DNA of 8,412 nt. Source: Lachnospiraceae bacterium. Its GTDB lineage: Bacteria > Bacillota > Clostridia > Lachnospirales > Lachnospiraceae. How positions within the stretch are numbered: the stretch's first letter is position 1; every line of letters begins with the position of its first letter. Made by a program: the position numbers and the translations under genes. The stretch is from positions 1 through 8,412 of the forward strand of contig JAJQGR010000167.1 in the NCBI GenBank assembly GCA_021200345.1, written 5' to 3'. Positions 1 to 5,329 of the stretch are shown here, in pieces. The notes beneath the pieces are model-generated. The model saw only the letters and a list, made by a program, of their open reading frames with translations. It was not told where the DNA came from and searched no databases.

Positions 1-1
1 A

Positions 2-493
2 TTAAAAAACGCAGGGAAAAATGCGCTTGATTTTTACATCGCTACCTGCGTCGGGGAACTGCTTGGAGCAGGCTTTTTGGGGAAGATGATTATCGTGAGC
101 AAAGATAAGGGTTTCGGAGCCGTGAAGGATTATTGGGTTGGAAGGGGCATTCCATCGACCCGGATTTTGCGGAGTCCCTCGGTGAAGGCTGGCATTGTTT
201 CATCTAACGAAAACAGTCTTCGGCAAAAGCAGATCGTAGCAGAGTCCGCGCAGGTCAGTATTGAGAATGAGTATGTGAGATATCAGGAGCGCCTGCGCGT
301 GAAAAACAGGCTGGAAACCATATTCCGCGGCACAGAATATGAAGAGCAGCTTGTGAAAATCTGTGAATTGGCAGAAGCAGACTTGAAACCCAGGGATTTG
401 TATATTGGCTCCCTGAAGCGTTTCGGAAGGGCGGACGGGACAAATATATACAGATACCTGAAACAGAAGAATGCTCTTTATTTCTCTTCTTGA
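2..493 (+). CDS. PIN-like domain protein, 3' part (5' end outside window)
   Basis: The reading frame is open from base 2, so the start codon and N-terminus lie left of the window. 163 residues are visible. The early part reads GKNALDFYIA (visible residues 5-14) and then IIVSKDKGF. This pairing is what I know from the PIN-like/NYN-type family (PIN7-like) of Bacillota, in which the Asp of the ALDF motif and the Asp of the SKD motif belong to an acidic metal-binding centre of a PIN-type nuclease fold. The C-terminal 80 residues are charged and helical and end in a basic segment (SLKRFGRADGTNIYRYLKQ) that could bind nucleic acid. A complete member would have an N-terminal strand with a further Asp and 'DxEN'-like residues, which cannot be checked here. 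An internal ATG at 77 would cut the domain and is not the start. The family is largely uncharacterised; a role as RNase is inference. A stem-loop at 525-562 lies downstream. Confidence 0.75.
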   Translation, partial: LKNAGKNALDFYIATCVGELLGAGFLGKMIIVSKDKGFGAVKDYWVGRGIPSTRILRSPSVKAGIVSSNENSLRQKQIVAESAQVSIENEYVRYQERLRVKNRLETIFRGTEYEEQLVKICELAEADLKPRDLYIGSLKRFGRADGTNIYRYLKQKNALYFSS

Positions 494-524
494 AAGTATT
501 ATACTGTTTGCAGTGAAATAAGGA

Positions 525-562
525 ACATTCAGAAGGGCAGCAATCAGAACTCTTTTGAATGT
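525..562 (+). other. 12-bp stem-loop in intergenic region
   Basis: Bases 525-536 pair with 551-562 over 12 bp (two G-T wobbles), leaving a 14-base loop. It sits between the PIN-like gene and the oxidoreductase gene. It has no T-run after it, so it is not a classic intrinsic terminator. It could stabilise the 3' end of the upstream mRNA or be part of a processing site. The pairing is seen directly; the role is unknown. Confidence 0.45.
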
Positions 563-601
563 GCATGAAATTTGAAGTCACATAAGACAGGAGAGTTTTG
601 A

Positions 602-1516
602 ATGATGAAATATCTGATCATCGGCGCCGGCGGAACCGGCGGTATTCTGGGATATCAGCTCACGGGAGGCGGAAAGGACGTAACGCTGATCGCGCGTGGC
701 GCGCATCTGAAGGCTATGCAGGAGAAGGAACTTACCATACATAAGCTGTGGAATGATGAGATACAGACCCTGCCAGTCAGGGCGGTTTCAGAGGAGGAGT
801 ATGAGGAAAAGCCGGATGTAATCCTGGTCTGTGTGAAGGATTATTCGCTGGACAGCGTATATCCGCTGATTCGCAGGGTGTCTAGGCCGGATACGATTGT
901 GATTCCTATTCTGAATATTTATGGGACCGGCGGCAGAATGCAGGAGCAGCTTCCTGATATTCTGGTGACAGACGGGTGCATCTATGTCTCCGCGAGTATT
1001 GAGGCTCCCGGTGTATTGACACAGCACGGCGCCATCTGCCGGGTTGTGTTCGGTGTACGCCATCAGGAAGAATACAGACCCATTTTAAAGGAGATTGCCC
1101 GGGATTTTGAGGAAAGCGGGATTACCGCTGTTCTTTCTGAAAACATTCAGAGAGACGCGCTGCAGAAATTTTCTTATGTCTCTCCCATTGGCGCGGTTGG
1201 GCTGTATTTTAACTGCGCCGCGGGTGCGATTCAGCGGGAGGGCGCGCCCAGGGAAATGTTCAAAGCCATGATCTGGGAAATTGTGTCGTTGGCGGAAGCA
1301 ATGAATATTCACTTTGAGCAGGATCTGGTGGAGGTTAACCTGCAGATTCTTTCAGATCTGGCTCCGGAGGCAACCACATCCATGCAGCGTGATATCCTGG
1401 CCGGGAAGCAGTCGGAAATCGATGGCCTGATTTATCAGGTGGTCCGGTTGGGGCATCAATATGGAGTGCCCATGCCGCAGTATGAGATGGTCGCGGAGAA
1501 ATTGCGCGGCCTGTGA
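602..1516 (+). CDS. Ketopantoate reductase (PanE/ApbA)-family NAD(P)H oxidoreductase
   Basis: 304 residues, the usual length for the family. The N-terminal Rossmann domain has GxGxxG at G8, G10 and G13, followed by the VCVKDYSLDS segment (residues 76-85) typical of PanE. The C-terminal helical domain has the candidate catalytic Lys at 189 (LQKF) and the SMQRDILAGKQSEIDGL signature (260-276), whose Glu272 matches the conserved family Glu. True PanE reduces 2-dehydropantoate to pantoate with NADPH in coenzyme A synthesis. Here the two substrate-contacting Asn residues expected after the Lys (the KLxxNxxxNP pattern) appear as Val193 and Gly197. The protein may therefore be a paralogue acting on another 2-keto acid, and I give no symbol. 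The start at 602 is chosen because AGGAG (589-593) lies 8 bases upstream; a second ATG directly follows at 605. There are no pantothenate genes nearby. A terminator follows at 1541-1583, suggesting a single-gene unit. Confidence 0.85.
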   Translation: MMKYLIIGAGGTGGILGYQLTGGGKDVTLIARGAHLKAMQEKELTIHKLWNDEIQTLPVRAVSEEEYEEKPDVILVCVKDYSLDSVYPLIRRVSRPDTIVIPILNIYGTGGRMQEQLPDILVTDGCIYVSASIEAPGVLTQHGAICRVVFGVRHQEEYRPILKEIARDFEESGITAVLSENIQRDALQKFSYVSPIGAVGLYFNCAAGAIQREGAPREMFKAMIWEIVSLAEAMNIHFEQDLVEVNLQILSDLAPEATTSMQRDILAGKQSEIDGLIYQVVRLGHQYGVPMPQYEMVAEKLRGL

Positions 1517-1540
1517 GCTAAAATGAAATAAGATATACAT

Positions 1541-1583
1541 AAAGGGAAAGCAATTTCTGCCAGGTGCCTGGTTTTCCTTTTTT
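1541..1583 (+). terminator. Intrinsic terminator after the ketoreductase gene
   Basis: An outer stem pairs AAAGGGAAA (1541-1549) with TTTTCCTTT (1572-1580), one G-T wobble. Inside it CCAGG (1560-1564) pairs with CCTGG (1567-1571). The structure ends in a run of six T (1578-1583). It lies 24 bases after the stop at 1516 and fits a rho-independent terminator. Confidence 0.7.
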
Positions 1584-1650
1584 GTCGTCTGTCTGCAGTT
1601 TGCAGGGTAAACCGCAATTGGATTATCCGTCCAATGCAAATTCTGTCTGA

Positions 1651-1669
1651 ATGCGTTATGATAATGCAT
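1651..1669. promoter_or_regulatory. 19-bp near-perfect palindrome, possible operator, overlapping a possible -10
   Basis: ATGCGTTAT (1651-1659), a single central G (1660), then ATAATGCAT (1661-1669): nine-base arms with one mismatch. It ends one base before the ribosome binding site AAGGAGG (1670-1676) of the next gene. TATGAT at 1657-1662, inside the palindrome, resembles a -10 box, but its matching -35 is poor. A bound dimer would cover both promoter and leader start. The sequence is seen directly; regulation is inference. Confidence 0.45.
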
Positions 1670-1684
1670 AAGGAGGGCGGAATG

Positions 1685-2347
1685 ATGAGTGAGAAAATGT
1701 TGGTCACGCAGGCTTTGGACGAGAGAGACCTGCTGGTTAAGAAGATTAATGACAAGATTGAGAAAGCTGCTTTTGTGGACACTGTCAGGGTTAATGAGGA
1801 AAAGGTATATGAGAAACGCGTCACGCGCGAGGAGTTCACGAAGAATGCGAATGCATCCTGGCAGCAGATTCAGGATCTGATTATCAGATTCCAGAAGATT
1901 GATGCCGCAATTGTAGCGTCGAATGCAGCTACGAGTATCACAACATCTTATGGAATGTTTACAGCTGCAGGCGCGATTTCTCTTCGCGGACGAATGCGGG
2001 GAACCGGTTCTTATGAAGAGGATGCAGATTTCGAGGAGCGACTGCGTTTGAAGATGAAAACAGAGTATGAAACCCGGGTACAGCAGAGTGAGTTGAAAAA
2101 CCGGCAGCTCCAGGCGACTGCGGAGAATATGCGGCTGAGTATTCTGGGTAAGGACTCCAAAGGAAAGGATGATAAACCGCTGGAAGTCGTTGAAGCCTAT
2201 GTGAAAGAAAATACGACAGAGCTGGTGGATCCTTTGGATGCTGAAAAAAAGGTGGCAGAGCTGAGAGAAAAGAGAATGGCTCTTCTGACAGAGCTTGACA
2301 CGCAGATCAAGGTGTCAAATGCAACTACATTTATAGAGATCGATTGA
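1685..2347 (+). CDS. Uncharacterised helical charged protein with two SNAxT motifs
   Basis: 220 residues with no signal peptide or membrane segment. I do not firmly recognise the family. The start at 1685 is preferred because AAGGAGG (1670-1676) lies 8 bases upstream; an ATG at 1682 is the alternative, and an open frame further upstream to 1634 has no ribosome binding site. The protein begins with a charged heptad-like helix (residues 8-28), then a segment WQQIQDLIIRFQKIDAAIVASN (59-80). Next come AATSITTSYGMFTAAGAISLRGRMRG, a long charged helix (112-150), and a C-terminal helix (183-208). Two similar motifs occur: IVASNAATSI (76-85) and IKVSNATTFIEI (208-219). The pattern of a 'LxxSNAxTxI' motif both in the middle and at the very end vaguely recalls helical proteins of the DIP1984/septicolysin type or small phage-associated proteins; that is only a weak impression. 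It stands alone: a terminator precedes it, and a tRNA gene follows 93 bases downstream. Confidence 0.7.
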   Translation: MSEKMLVTQALDERDLLVKKINDKIEKAAFVDTVRVNEEKVYEKRVTREEFTKNANASWQQIQDLIIRFQKIDAAIVASNAATSITTSYGMFTAAGAISLRGRMRGTGSYEEDADFEERLRLKMKTEYETRVQQSELKNRQLQATAENMRLSILGKDSKGKDDKPLEVVEAYVKENTTELVDPLDAEKKVAELREKRMALLTELDTQIKVSNATTFIEID

Positions 2348-2392
2348 CGAGCACTGTGCCTGCAGTACGAAAACCTCAAATCTGACTTCCCA

Positions 2393-2410
2393 GTAACAGG
2401 GTCAAGTTAC
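2393..2410 (+). other. Small hairpin upstream of tRNA-Thr
   Basis: GTAAC (2393-2397) pairs with GTTAC (2406-2410) around an 8-base loop. It lies in the 93-base gap between the uncharacterised gene and the tRNA. It is short and has no T-run. I see no convincing promoter for the tRNA in this gap, so the tRNA may be cotranscribed with the upstream gene. Confidence 0.2.
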
Positions 2411-2440
2411 ATGATAATTCCATGCAAAGAGATTGGAAAA

Positions 2441-2516
2441 TCCAAAATGGCGCAGTGGGTAGCGCACATGACTTGTAATCATGATGTCGCAGGTTCAAAT
2501 CCTGCTTTTGGAGCCA
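2441..2516 (+). tRNA. tRNA-Thr (anticodon UGU), CCA encoded
   Basis: A full cloverleaf can be drawn. The acceptor pairs TCCAAAA (2441-2447) with TTTTGGA (2506-2512), followed by G73 (2513) and an encoded CCA (2514-2516). The D stem is GCGC/GCGC (2450-2453, 2462-2465) with loop AGTGGGTA. The anticodon stem is CATGA/TCATG (2467-2471, 2479-2483) with loop CTTGTAA, anticodon TGT at 2474-2476, reading ACA (Thr). The variable loop is ATGTC, and the T stem GCAGG/CCTGC encloses TTCAAAT. The invariant T8, T33, G18-G19 and TTC are present, so it looks functional. The acceptor is odd: it starts with U1-A72 rather than G1-C72 and is AT-rich, with G as discriminator. The bases just before it, TTGGA (2433-2437), repeat part of the 3' acceptor strand and could compete for pairing with the 5' strand. 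Confidence 0.95.
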
Positions 2517-2585
2517 AAAGCTGGTAAGGCCTCGCCCGAGAAGGCCTCAATTCAATGGTCATCGATTTTCCGTCAATGCTGATTG

Positions 2586-2617
2586 TTGAATCATGAACGA
2601 TGAGAAACTTGAATCAT
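2586..2617 (+). repeat. Direct repeat TTGAATCAT x2
   Basis: Two identical 9-base copies (2586-2594 and 2609-2617), starts 23 bases apart, i.e. about two helical turns. They are followed by GAA and AAA respectively. They may be a tandem protein-binding site or chance in AT-rich DNA. Confidence 0.3.
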
Positions 2618-2712
2618 AAAGCATAAAGCCAGAACTTTCAATCAGGCATAGAGATGTGCCGAAATCCATGGTAAAGGTTTGGTGTTAAGTCAGTTGACCG
2701 GAGGTGTTCCTC

Positions 2713-2745
2713 ATGGCTGTACTGCAGGCATATAGTATCGATTAG
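2713..2745 (+). CDS. Possible 10-residue leader peptide
   Basis: ATG at 2713 opens a frame for MAVLQAYSID, ending at TAG (2743-2745). A strong Shine-Dalgarno GGAGGTG (2700-2706) lies 6 bases upstream. GAGG (2701-2704) can pair with CCTC (2709-2712) across a 4-base loop, which would hide that site. The frame is followed by terminator-like hairpins (2785-2835) and then the HTH gene at 2851, the order expected for a leader-peptide attenuator. It may equally be a remnant of a decayed gene. Nothing but the start signal supports translation. Confidence 0.3.
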   Translation: MAVLQAYSID

Positions 2746-2784
2746 GCTTTAGTTCTGCGTCGATTTGATTTTTGATGGACTGCT

Positions 2785-2835
2785 TGCCTTCCATGAAGGA
2801 TACAAATAAATATACTGCGAAGGCAGAATTTTTTT
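2785..2835 (+). terminator. Alternative hairpins with T-run before HTH gene (possible attenuator)
   Basis: TGCCTTC (2785-2791) can pair with GAAGGCA (2819-2825), which is followed by GAA and seven T. The same left arm can instead form CCTTC-CAT-GAAGG (2787-2799). A third small hairpin, CTGC-GAAG-GCAG (2815-2826), sits directly before the T-run. These pairings exclude each other and occur 16 bases before the HTH start codon. That fits transcription attenuation, though each stem is short. Confidence 0.4.
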
Positions 2836-2850
2836 ATAGAGGTGACTTCG

Positions 2851-3174
2851 ATGTATCCTGAATATCCCAATATAGATTTACAGAAAACAGGCCGTCGCAT
2901 ACAGGACATGATCCGGAAGTCTGGATATTCGGTGCGTGAGGTTCAGGAGTATCTGCATTTGTCCTGTCCGCAGCCCATCTATCGGTGGTTTAAAGGGCAG
3001 ATTCTGCCATCGCTTAATCATGTATACGCGCTGAGTTTGCTGTTGCATGTACATATGGAGGATTTTCTTGTTATGTGTGATGATAAATTGCCGGAATGTA
3101 TCATTGGCAGTATACAGAAGAATCAGAAAAAATGGATTCATTTATATTATCAGGCCCTGTGTGATGTGGCATAG
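2851..3174 (+). CDS. Small helix-turn-helix (XRE/Cro-C1-like) protein
   Basis: 107 residues. Residues 9-66 fit a Cro/C1-type helix-turn-helix: a first helix (TGRRIQDMIRKSG), the turn and recognition region (YSVREVQEYLHLSCPQPIYRWFKG), then LPSLNHVYALSLLLHVHMEDFL. The 'YRWFKG..LPS' segment matches the usual 'isrWErGkr.Ps' position of XRE regulators. The C-terminal 40 residues are not a known effector domain. ATG at 2851 is chosen because AGAGGTGA (2838-2845) is well placed upstream; a GTG at 2842 would lie inside this ribosome binding site. There is no toxin or kinase partner next to it, so an antitoxin role is not supported. It is likely a DNA-binding regulator of unknown target. It ends 24 bases from the convergent mutM gene. 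Confidence 0.75.
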   Translation: MYPEYPNIDLQKTGRRIQDMIRKSGYSVREVQEYLHLSCPQPIYRWFKGQILPSLNHVYALSLLLHVHMEDFLVMCDDKLPECIIGSIQKNQKKWIHLYYQALCDVA

Positions 3175-3198
3175 CTGTCGTGAGTGCCTGACAAAGCT

Positions 3199-4029
3199 TT
3201 AGATCTCATTCTGACAGCATGGGCAGAACGTGCTGCTGCGTCCTCCGATCACCATGCTGCGAAGCAGCGTCCCGCAGGACGGGCATGGTTCACCCTCGTG
3301 TCCATAAACCTGTAAAAAGGGCGTATTGCGGTATTCCTGGCCCTTTGTTCTGAGATATTCTTCAGCAGAGATTTCGTTTGCCTGAATGAAAAAGGACAGG
3401 CACTGTGGAATCAATCCGGCAAGGCTGCCCCATTCTTCGCAGGTCAAACTGTTAGCCGGACGCGCCGGGTGTATTCTGGCAGTAAATAAAATCTCATCTG
3501 AGTAGATGTTCCCAATTCCGGCGATTATGGTTTGCTCCATCAGGCATTCCTTGATCGCCTTTTTACGCATTCCCAGTTTGTCATACAGATATTCCATGGA
3601 GAAATCCGCAGACAGCGGCTCGACACCCAATTTCTTTATGCTACTGTATGTATCTTCTTCTCCACTGGTTATGAGCCAGAAGCGGCCGAAGCGGCGTGTG
3701 TCGGAAAAACGTAGTTCGCAGTCATTACTCATGCGGACAACCAGATGGGTATGTTTCTCAGCGGGGCAGTCGGGTGGTGTGACCAGCAGGCAGCCTGTCA
3801 TGCGCAGATGAAGAAGGATCCTGTCATTACTTTTCAGCACGATGATCAGATACTTTCCCTTTCGTTCCATATGGTCGATAACCTGTCCGGTCAGACGTTG
3901 GCAGAATTCATCCGCACCTAGGTGAGCAATGATCTCAGGACGATTGACCGTGATTTGTTCCATCGTCAGATTGCGGATCTGCGGTTCTATGACTCGTTTT
4001 ATGGTTTCTACTTCAGGTAGTTCAGGCAT
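3199..4029 (-). CDS. mutM: Formamidopyrimidine-DNA glycosylase (Fpg/MutM)
   Basis: 276 residues, family-typical length. It removes 8-oxoguanine and formamidopyrimidines from DNA and cleaves the abasic site (base excision repair, cytoplasm). The N-terminus is MPELPEVE, giving the catalytic Pro2 nucleophile (after Met removal) with Glu3 and Glu6. The conserved Lys59 (RKGKYL), the LHLRMTG loop (73-79), DTRRFG (110-115) and GIGNIYSDE (171-179, with Asn173) follow. The C-terminal zinc finger has Cys249, Cys252, Cys269 and Cys272, with Arg264 in GGRSSTFC. The segment before the zinc finger (EISAEEYLRTKGQEYRNTPFLQVYG, 219-243) differs from the common TTLRDF-G...F form but seems to be a variant found in clostridial proteins (from memory). 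GAGGT (minus strand, 4043-4039) lies 9 bases upstream of the start. It is 43 bases downstream of the YeiH gene on the same strand and probably cotranscribed. Confidence 0.97.
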   Translation of the reverse strand: MPELPEVETIKRVIEPQIRNLTMEQITVNRPEIIAHLGADEFCQRLTGQVIDHMERKGKYLIIVLKSNDRILLHLRMTGCLLVTPPDCPAEKHTHLVVRMSNDCELRFSDTRRFGRFWLITSGEEDTYSSIKKLGVEPLSADFSMEYLYDKLGMRKKAIKECLMEQTIIAGIGNIYSDEILFTARIHPARPANSLTCEEWGSLAGLIPQCLSFFIQANEISAEEYLRTKGQEYRNTPFLQVYGHEGEPCPSCGTLLRSMVIGGRSSTFCPCCQNEI

Positions 4030-4072
4030 ATATGTATTACCTCGCTATGATTTATGTATTGGTTCACTGCCT

Positions 4073-5110
4073 TTACCAGATGCCAAGAAGATGCTGCATC
4101 CCCAGACTGACAGCCGTAATGCCGCACCAGCAGCAAAAACCGAGCAGCAGCGGCTTCCCGCCCGTTTTTACCAGCTTGATGATGTTGGTATTCAGTCCAA
4201 TCGCCGTCATTGCCCAGATAATAAAGAATTTGCTCAATTCCTTGATCGGGGAAAAGATTGTCGAAGGCACACCCAGGCTTGTCGCTGCGGTGGTGATGAC
4301 GGATGCGCACAGAAAGAAGAGGATGAAGAAAGGAAATACCTTCGAAAACCGGAAAGCGGAGCCCTCTTCCTTTTCACTTTTGGCTTTCTTTGCCTGAATC
4401 AGGGAGAGCACAAGGGTGATGGGGATGATGGCCAGGGTTCTGGTCAGTTTCACGGTGACAGCTTTATCCAGCGTCTGGCTTCCCAGATTCCACATATTAT
4501 CCCAGGTCGCGGCGCAGGCGGTTACAGAGGAAGTGTCATTGACCGCGGTGCCCGCGAAGATACCGAAGGCCTCTCCGCTTGTCTGGGAAAAACCGATCAG
4601 GGCTCCAAAATGCGGAAAGATCAGGGCGGCCAGCACGTTATAAAAGAAGATGACGGAAATCGCCTGGGCTACTTCTTCATCGTCCGCATCAATCACCGGA
4701 GCGGTTGCCGCGATGGCGGAGCCTCCGCAGATGGAGGAACCGACGCCGATCAGGGTGGAAATCTTGCCGGGAATATGTAAGACTTTGCTGATCAGAAAGG
4801 CGAGCACAAGGGAAGTGGTGATGGTGCTGATGATGATCGGCAGGGATTGTGCGCCTGTCTGTAAAATCACACTCAGATTGAGACCAAAGCCAAGGAGAAC
4901 AACCGCGTACTGAAGGATCTTTTTGGATGTAAATTTGATGCCGGCTTCCAGCCTGCTTTTGTCCTTCAGGATCAGGGTGATGACCATGCCGATCAGAATT
5001 CCAAAGACAGGACCACCGATAATGGGAAATTGTTTGCCCAGAAAATAGGCGATAAATGCGAGAACCAGACAGAATCCCATACCTGCCCCGTTCTTTTTCA
5101 GAAAATTCAT
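4073..5110 (-). CDS. yeiH: YeiH/UPF0324-family membrane transporter (putative sulfate exporter)
   Basis: 345 residues, about ten hydrophobic segments, the usual size for PF03601. Segments include 11-30, 33-50, 65-84, 90-112, 118-140, 150-175, 223-240, 257-278, 293-310 and 318-343. Family motifs are IGGPVFGILIGM (31-42), KKILQYAVVLLGFGLNLS (63-80), GVGSSICGGSAIAATAPVI (122-140), FYNVLAALIFP (156-166) and GTAVNDTSSV (187-196). The family is annotated as a putative sulfate exporter, mainly from work on YeiH homologues; the substrate here is not shown by sequence. A basic/acidic loop (KKAKSEKEEG, 241-250) is likely cytoplasmic. Its ribosome binding site is a GGGGG run about 7 bases before the ATG. 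A sigma-A-like promoter with an overlapping palindrome lies upstream, so regulation by a repressor is plausible. No LysR regulator, often seen beside yeiH, is in the window. mutM follows after 43 bases. Confidence 0.9.
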   Translation of the reverse strand: MNFLKKNGAGMGFCLVLAFIAYFLGKQFPIIGGPVFGILIGMVITLILKDKSRLEAGIKFTSKKILQYAVVLLGFGLNLSVILQTGAQSLPIIISTITTSLVLAFLISKVLHIPGKISTLIGVGSSICGGSAIAATAPVIDADDEEVAQAISVIFFYNVLAALIFPHFGALIGFSQTSGEAFGIFAGTAVNDTSSVTACAATWDNMWNLGSQTLDKAVTVKLTRTLAIIPITLVLSLIQAKKAKSEKEEGSAFRFSKVFPFFILFFLCASVITTAATSLGVPSTIFSPIKELSKFFIIWAMTAIGLNTNIIKLVKTGGKPLLLGFCCWCGITAVSLGMQHLLGIW

Positions 5111-5133
5111 AGTATACCCCCATCATAATAGTA

Positions 5134-5145
5134 GTGTTGCAACAC
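5134..5145. promoter_or_regulatory. Perfect 12-bp palindrome GTGTTGCAACAC (possible operator)
   Basis: GTGTTG-CAACAC is a perfect inverted repeat with no spacer. It lies just downstream of the minus-strand -10 box and 24 bases before the YeiH start codon, covering the expected transcription start region (about +3 to +14). That placement suits a repressor site. I cannot name the regulator. Confidence 0.5.
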
Positions 5146-5154
5146 ACAGTTCAT

Positions 5155-5183
5155 ATTATAATACAGCAGGCTCATAATGAAAA
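5155..5183 (-). promoter_or_regulatory. Promoter for yeiH-mutM
   Basis: Read on the minus strand: -35 TTTTCA (5183-5178, 4 of 6 matches), a 17-base spacer, and a perfect -10 TATAAT (5160-5155). The start would fall near 5148, giving a leader of about 38 bases before the ATG at 5110. Confidence 0.6.
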
Positions 5184-5254
5184 GCTATAAATTTTAAAAT
5201 AGGTATGTTGACAAAATCCGAAATAGTAAAACTGAAAATAAGCCCCGGATCTCA

Positions 5255-5283
5255 TTGACAGGAAAGAAAATGTGGGTTATTTT
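5255..5283 (+). promoter_or_regulatory. Promoter for phospho-sugar mutase
   Basis: TTGACA (5255-5260), a 17-base spacer, and TATTTT (5278-5283, 4 of 6). The predicted start near 5290 leaves a leader of about 40 bases. Another perfect TTGACA at 5208-5213 lacks a well-spaced -10 and is less likely. Confidence 0.5.
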
Positions 5284-5329
5284 TGATTGCAGGTAATGAA
5301 AACCGATTGTGCGGAAAGGCGAAAAAGCG

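Larger units (their letters stand above)
2517..2841 (+). other. 325-base gene-poor stretch with hairpins, between tRNA-Thr and HTH gene
   Basis: No long reading frame is present. It contains a GGCCT/AGGCC hairpin just after the tRNA without a T-run, and a nested structure at 2559-2603 in which TCATCG/CGATGA encloses TGATT-GTTG-AATCA. It also has two copies of TTGAATCAT (2586-2594 and 2609-2617, 23 bases apart). A short peptide frame lies at 2713-2745, and terminator-like hairpins at 2785-2835 stand just before the HTH gene. The whole looks like a structured leader or a decayed region. I do not recognise a known riboswitch or ncRNA. Confidence 0.4.

Noticed and set aside
3929..4780. A long plus-strand open frame of 283 codons opposite mutM and the YeiH gene
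   Set aside because: Its translation is low-complexity, rich in Gly, Asp and His, and shows no domain. It lies antisense to two clearly recognised genes and has no ribosome binding site.
4952..4961. CCTGCTTTTG identical to part of the tRNA-Thr 3' end, as a possible attachment site
   Set aside because: Only 10 bases match, it lies within yeiH coding sequence, and no integrase is present.
4689..5147. A 152-codon minus-strand frame overlapping the start of the YeiH gene
   Set aside because: It is an out-of-frame shadow of yeiH, which has the full family signature. Its product resembles nothing.
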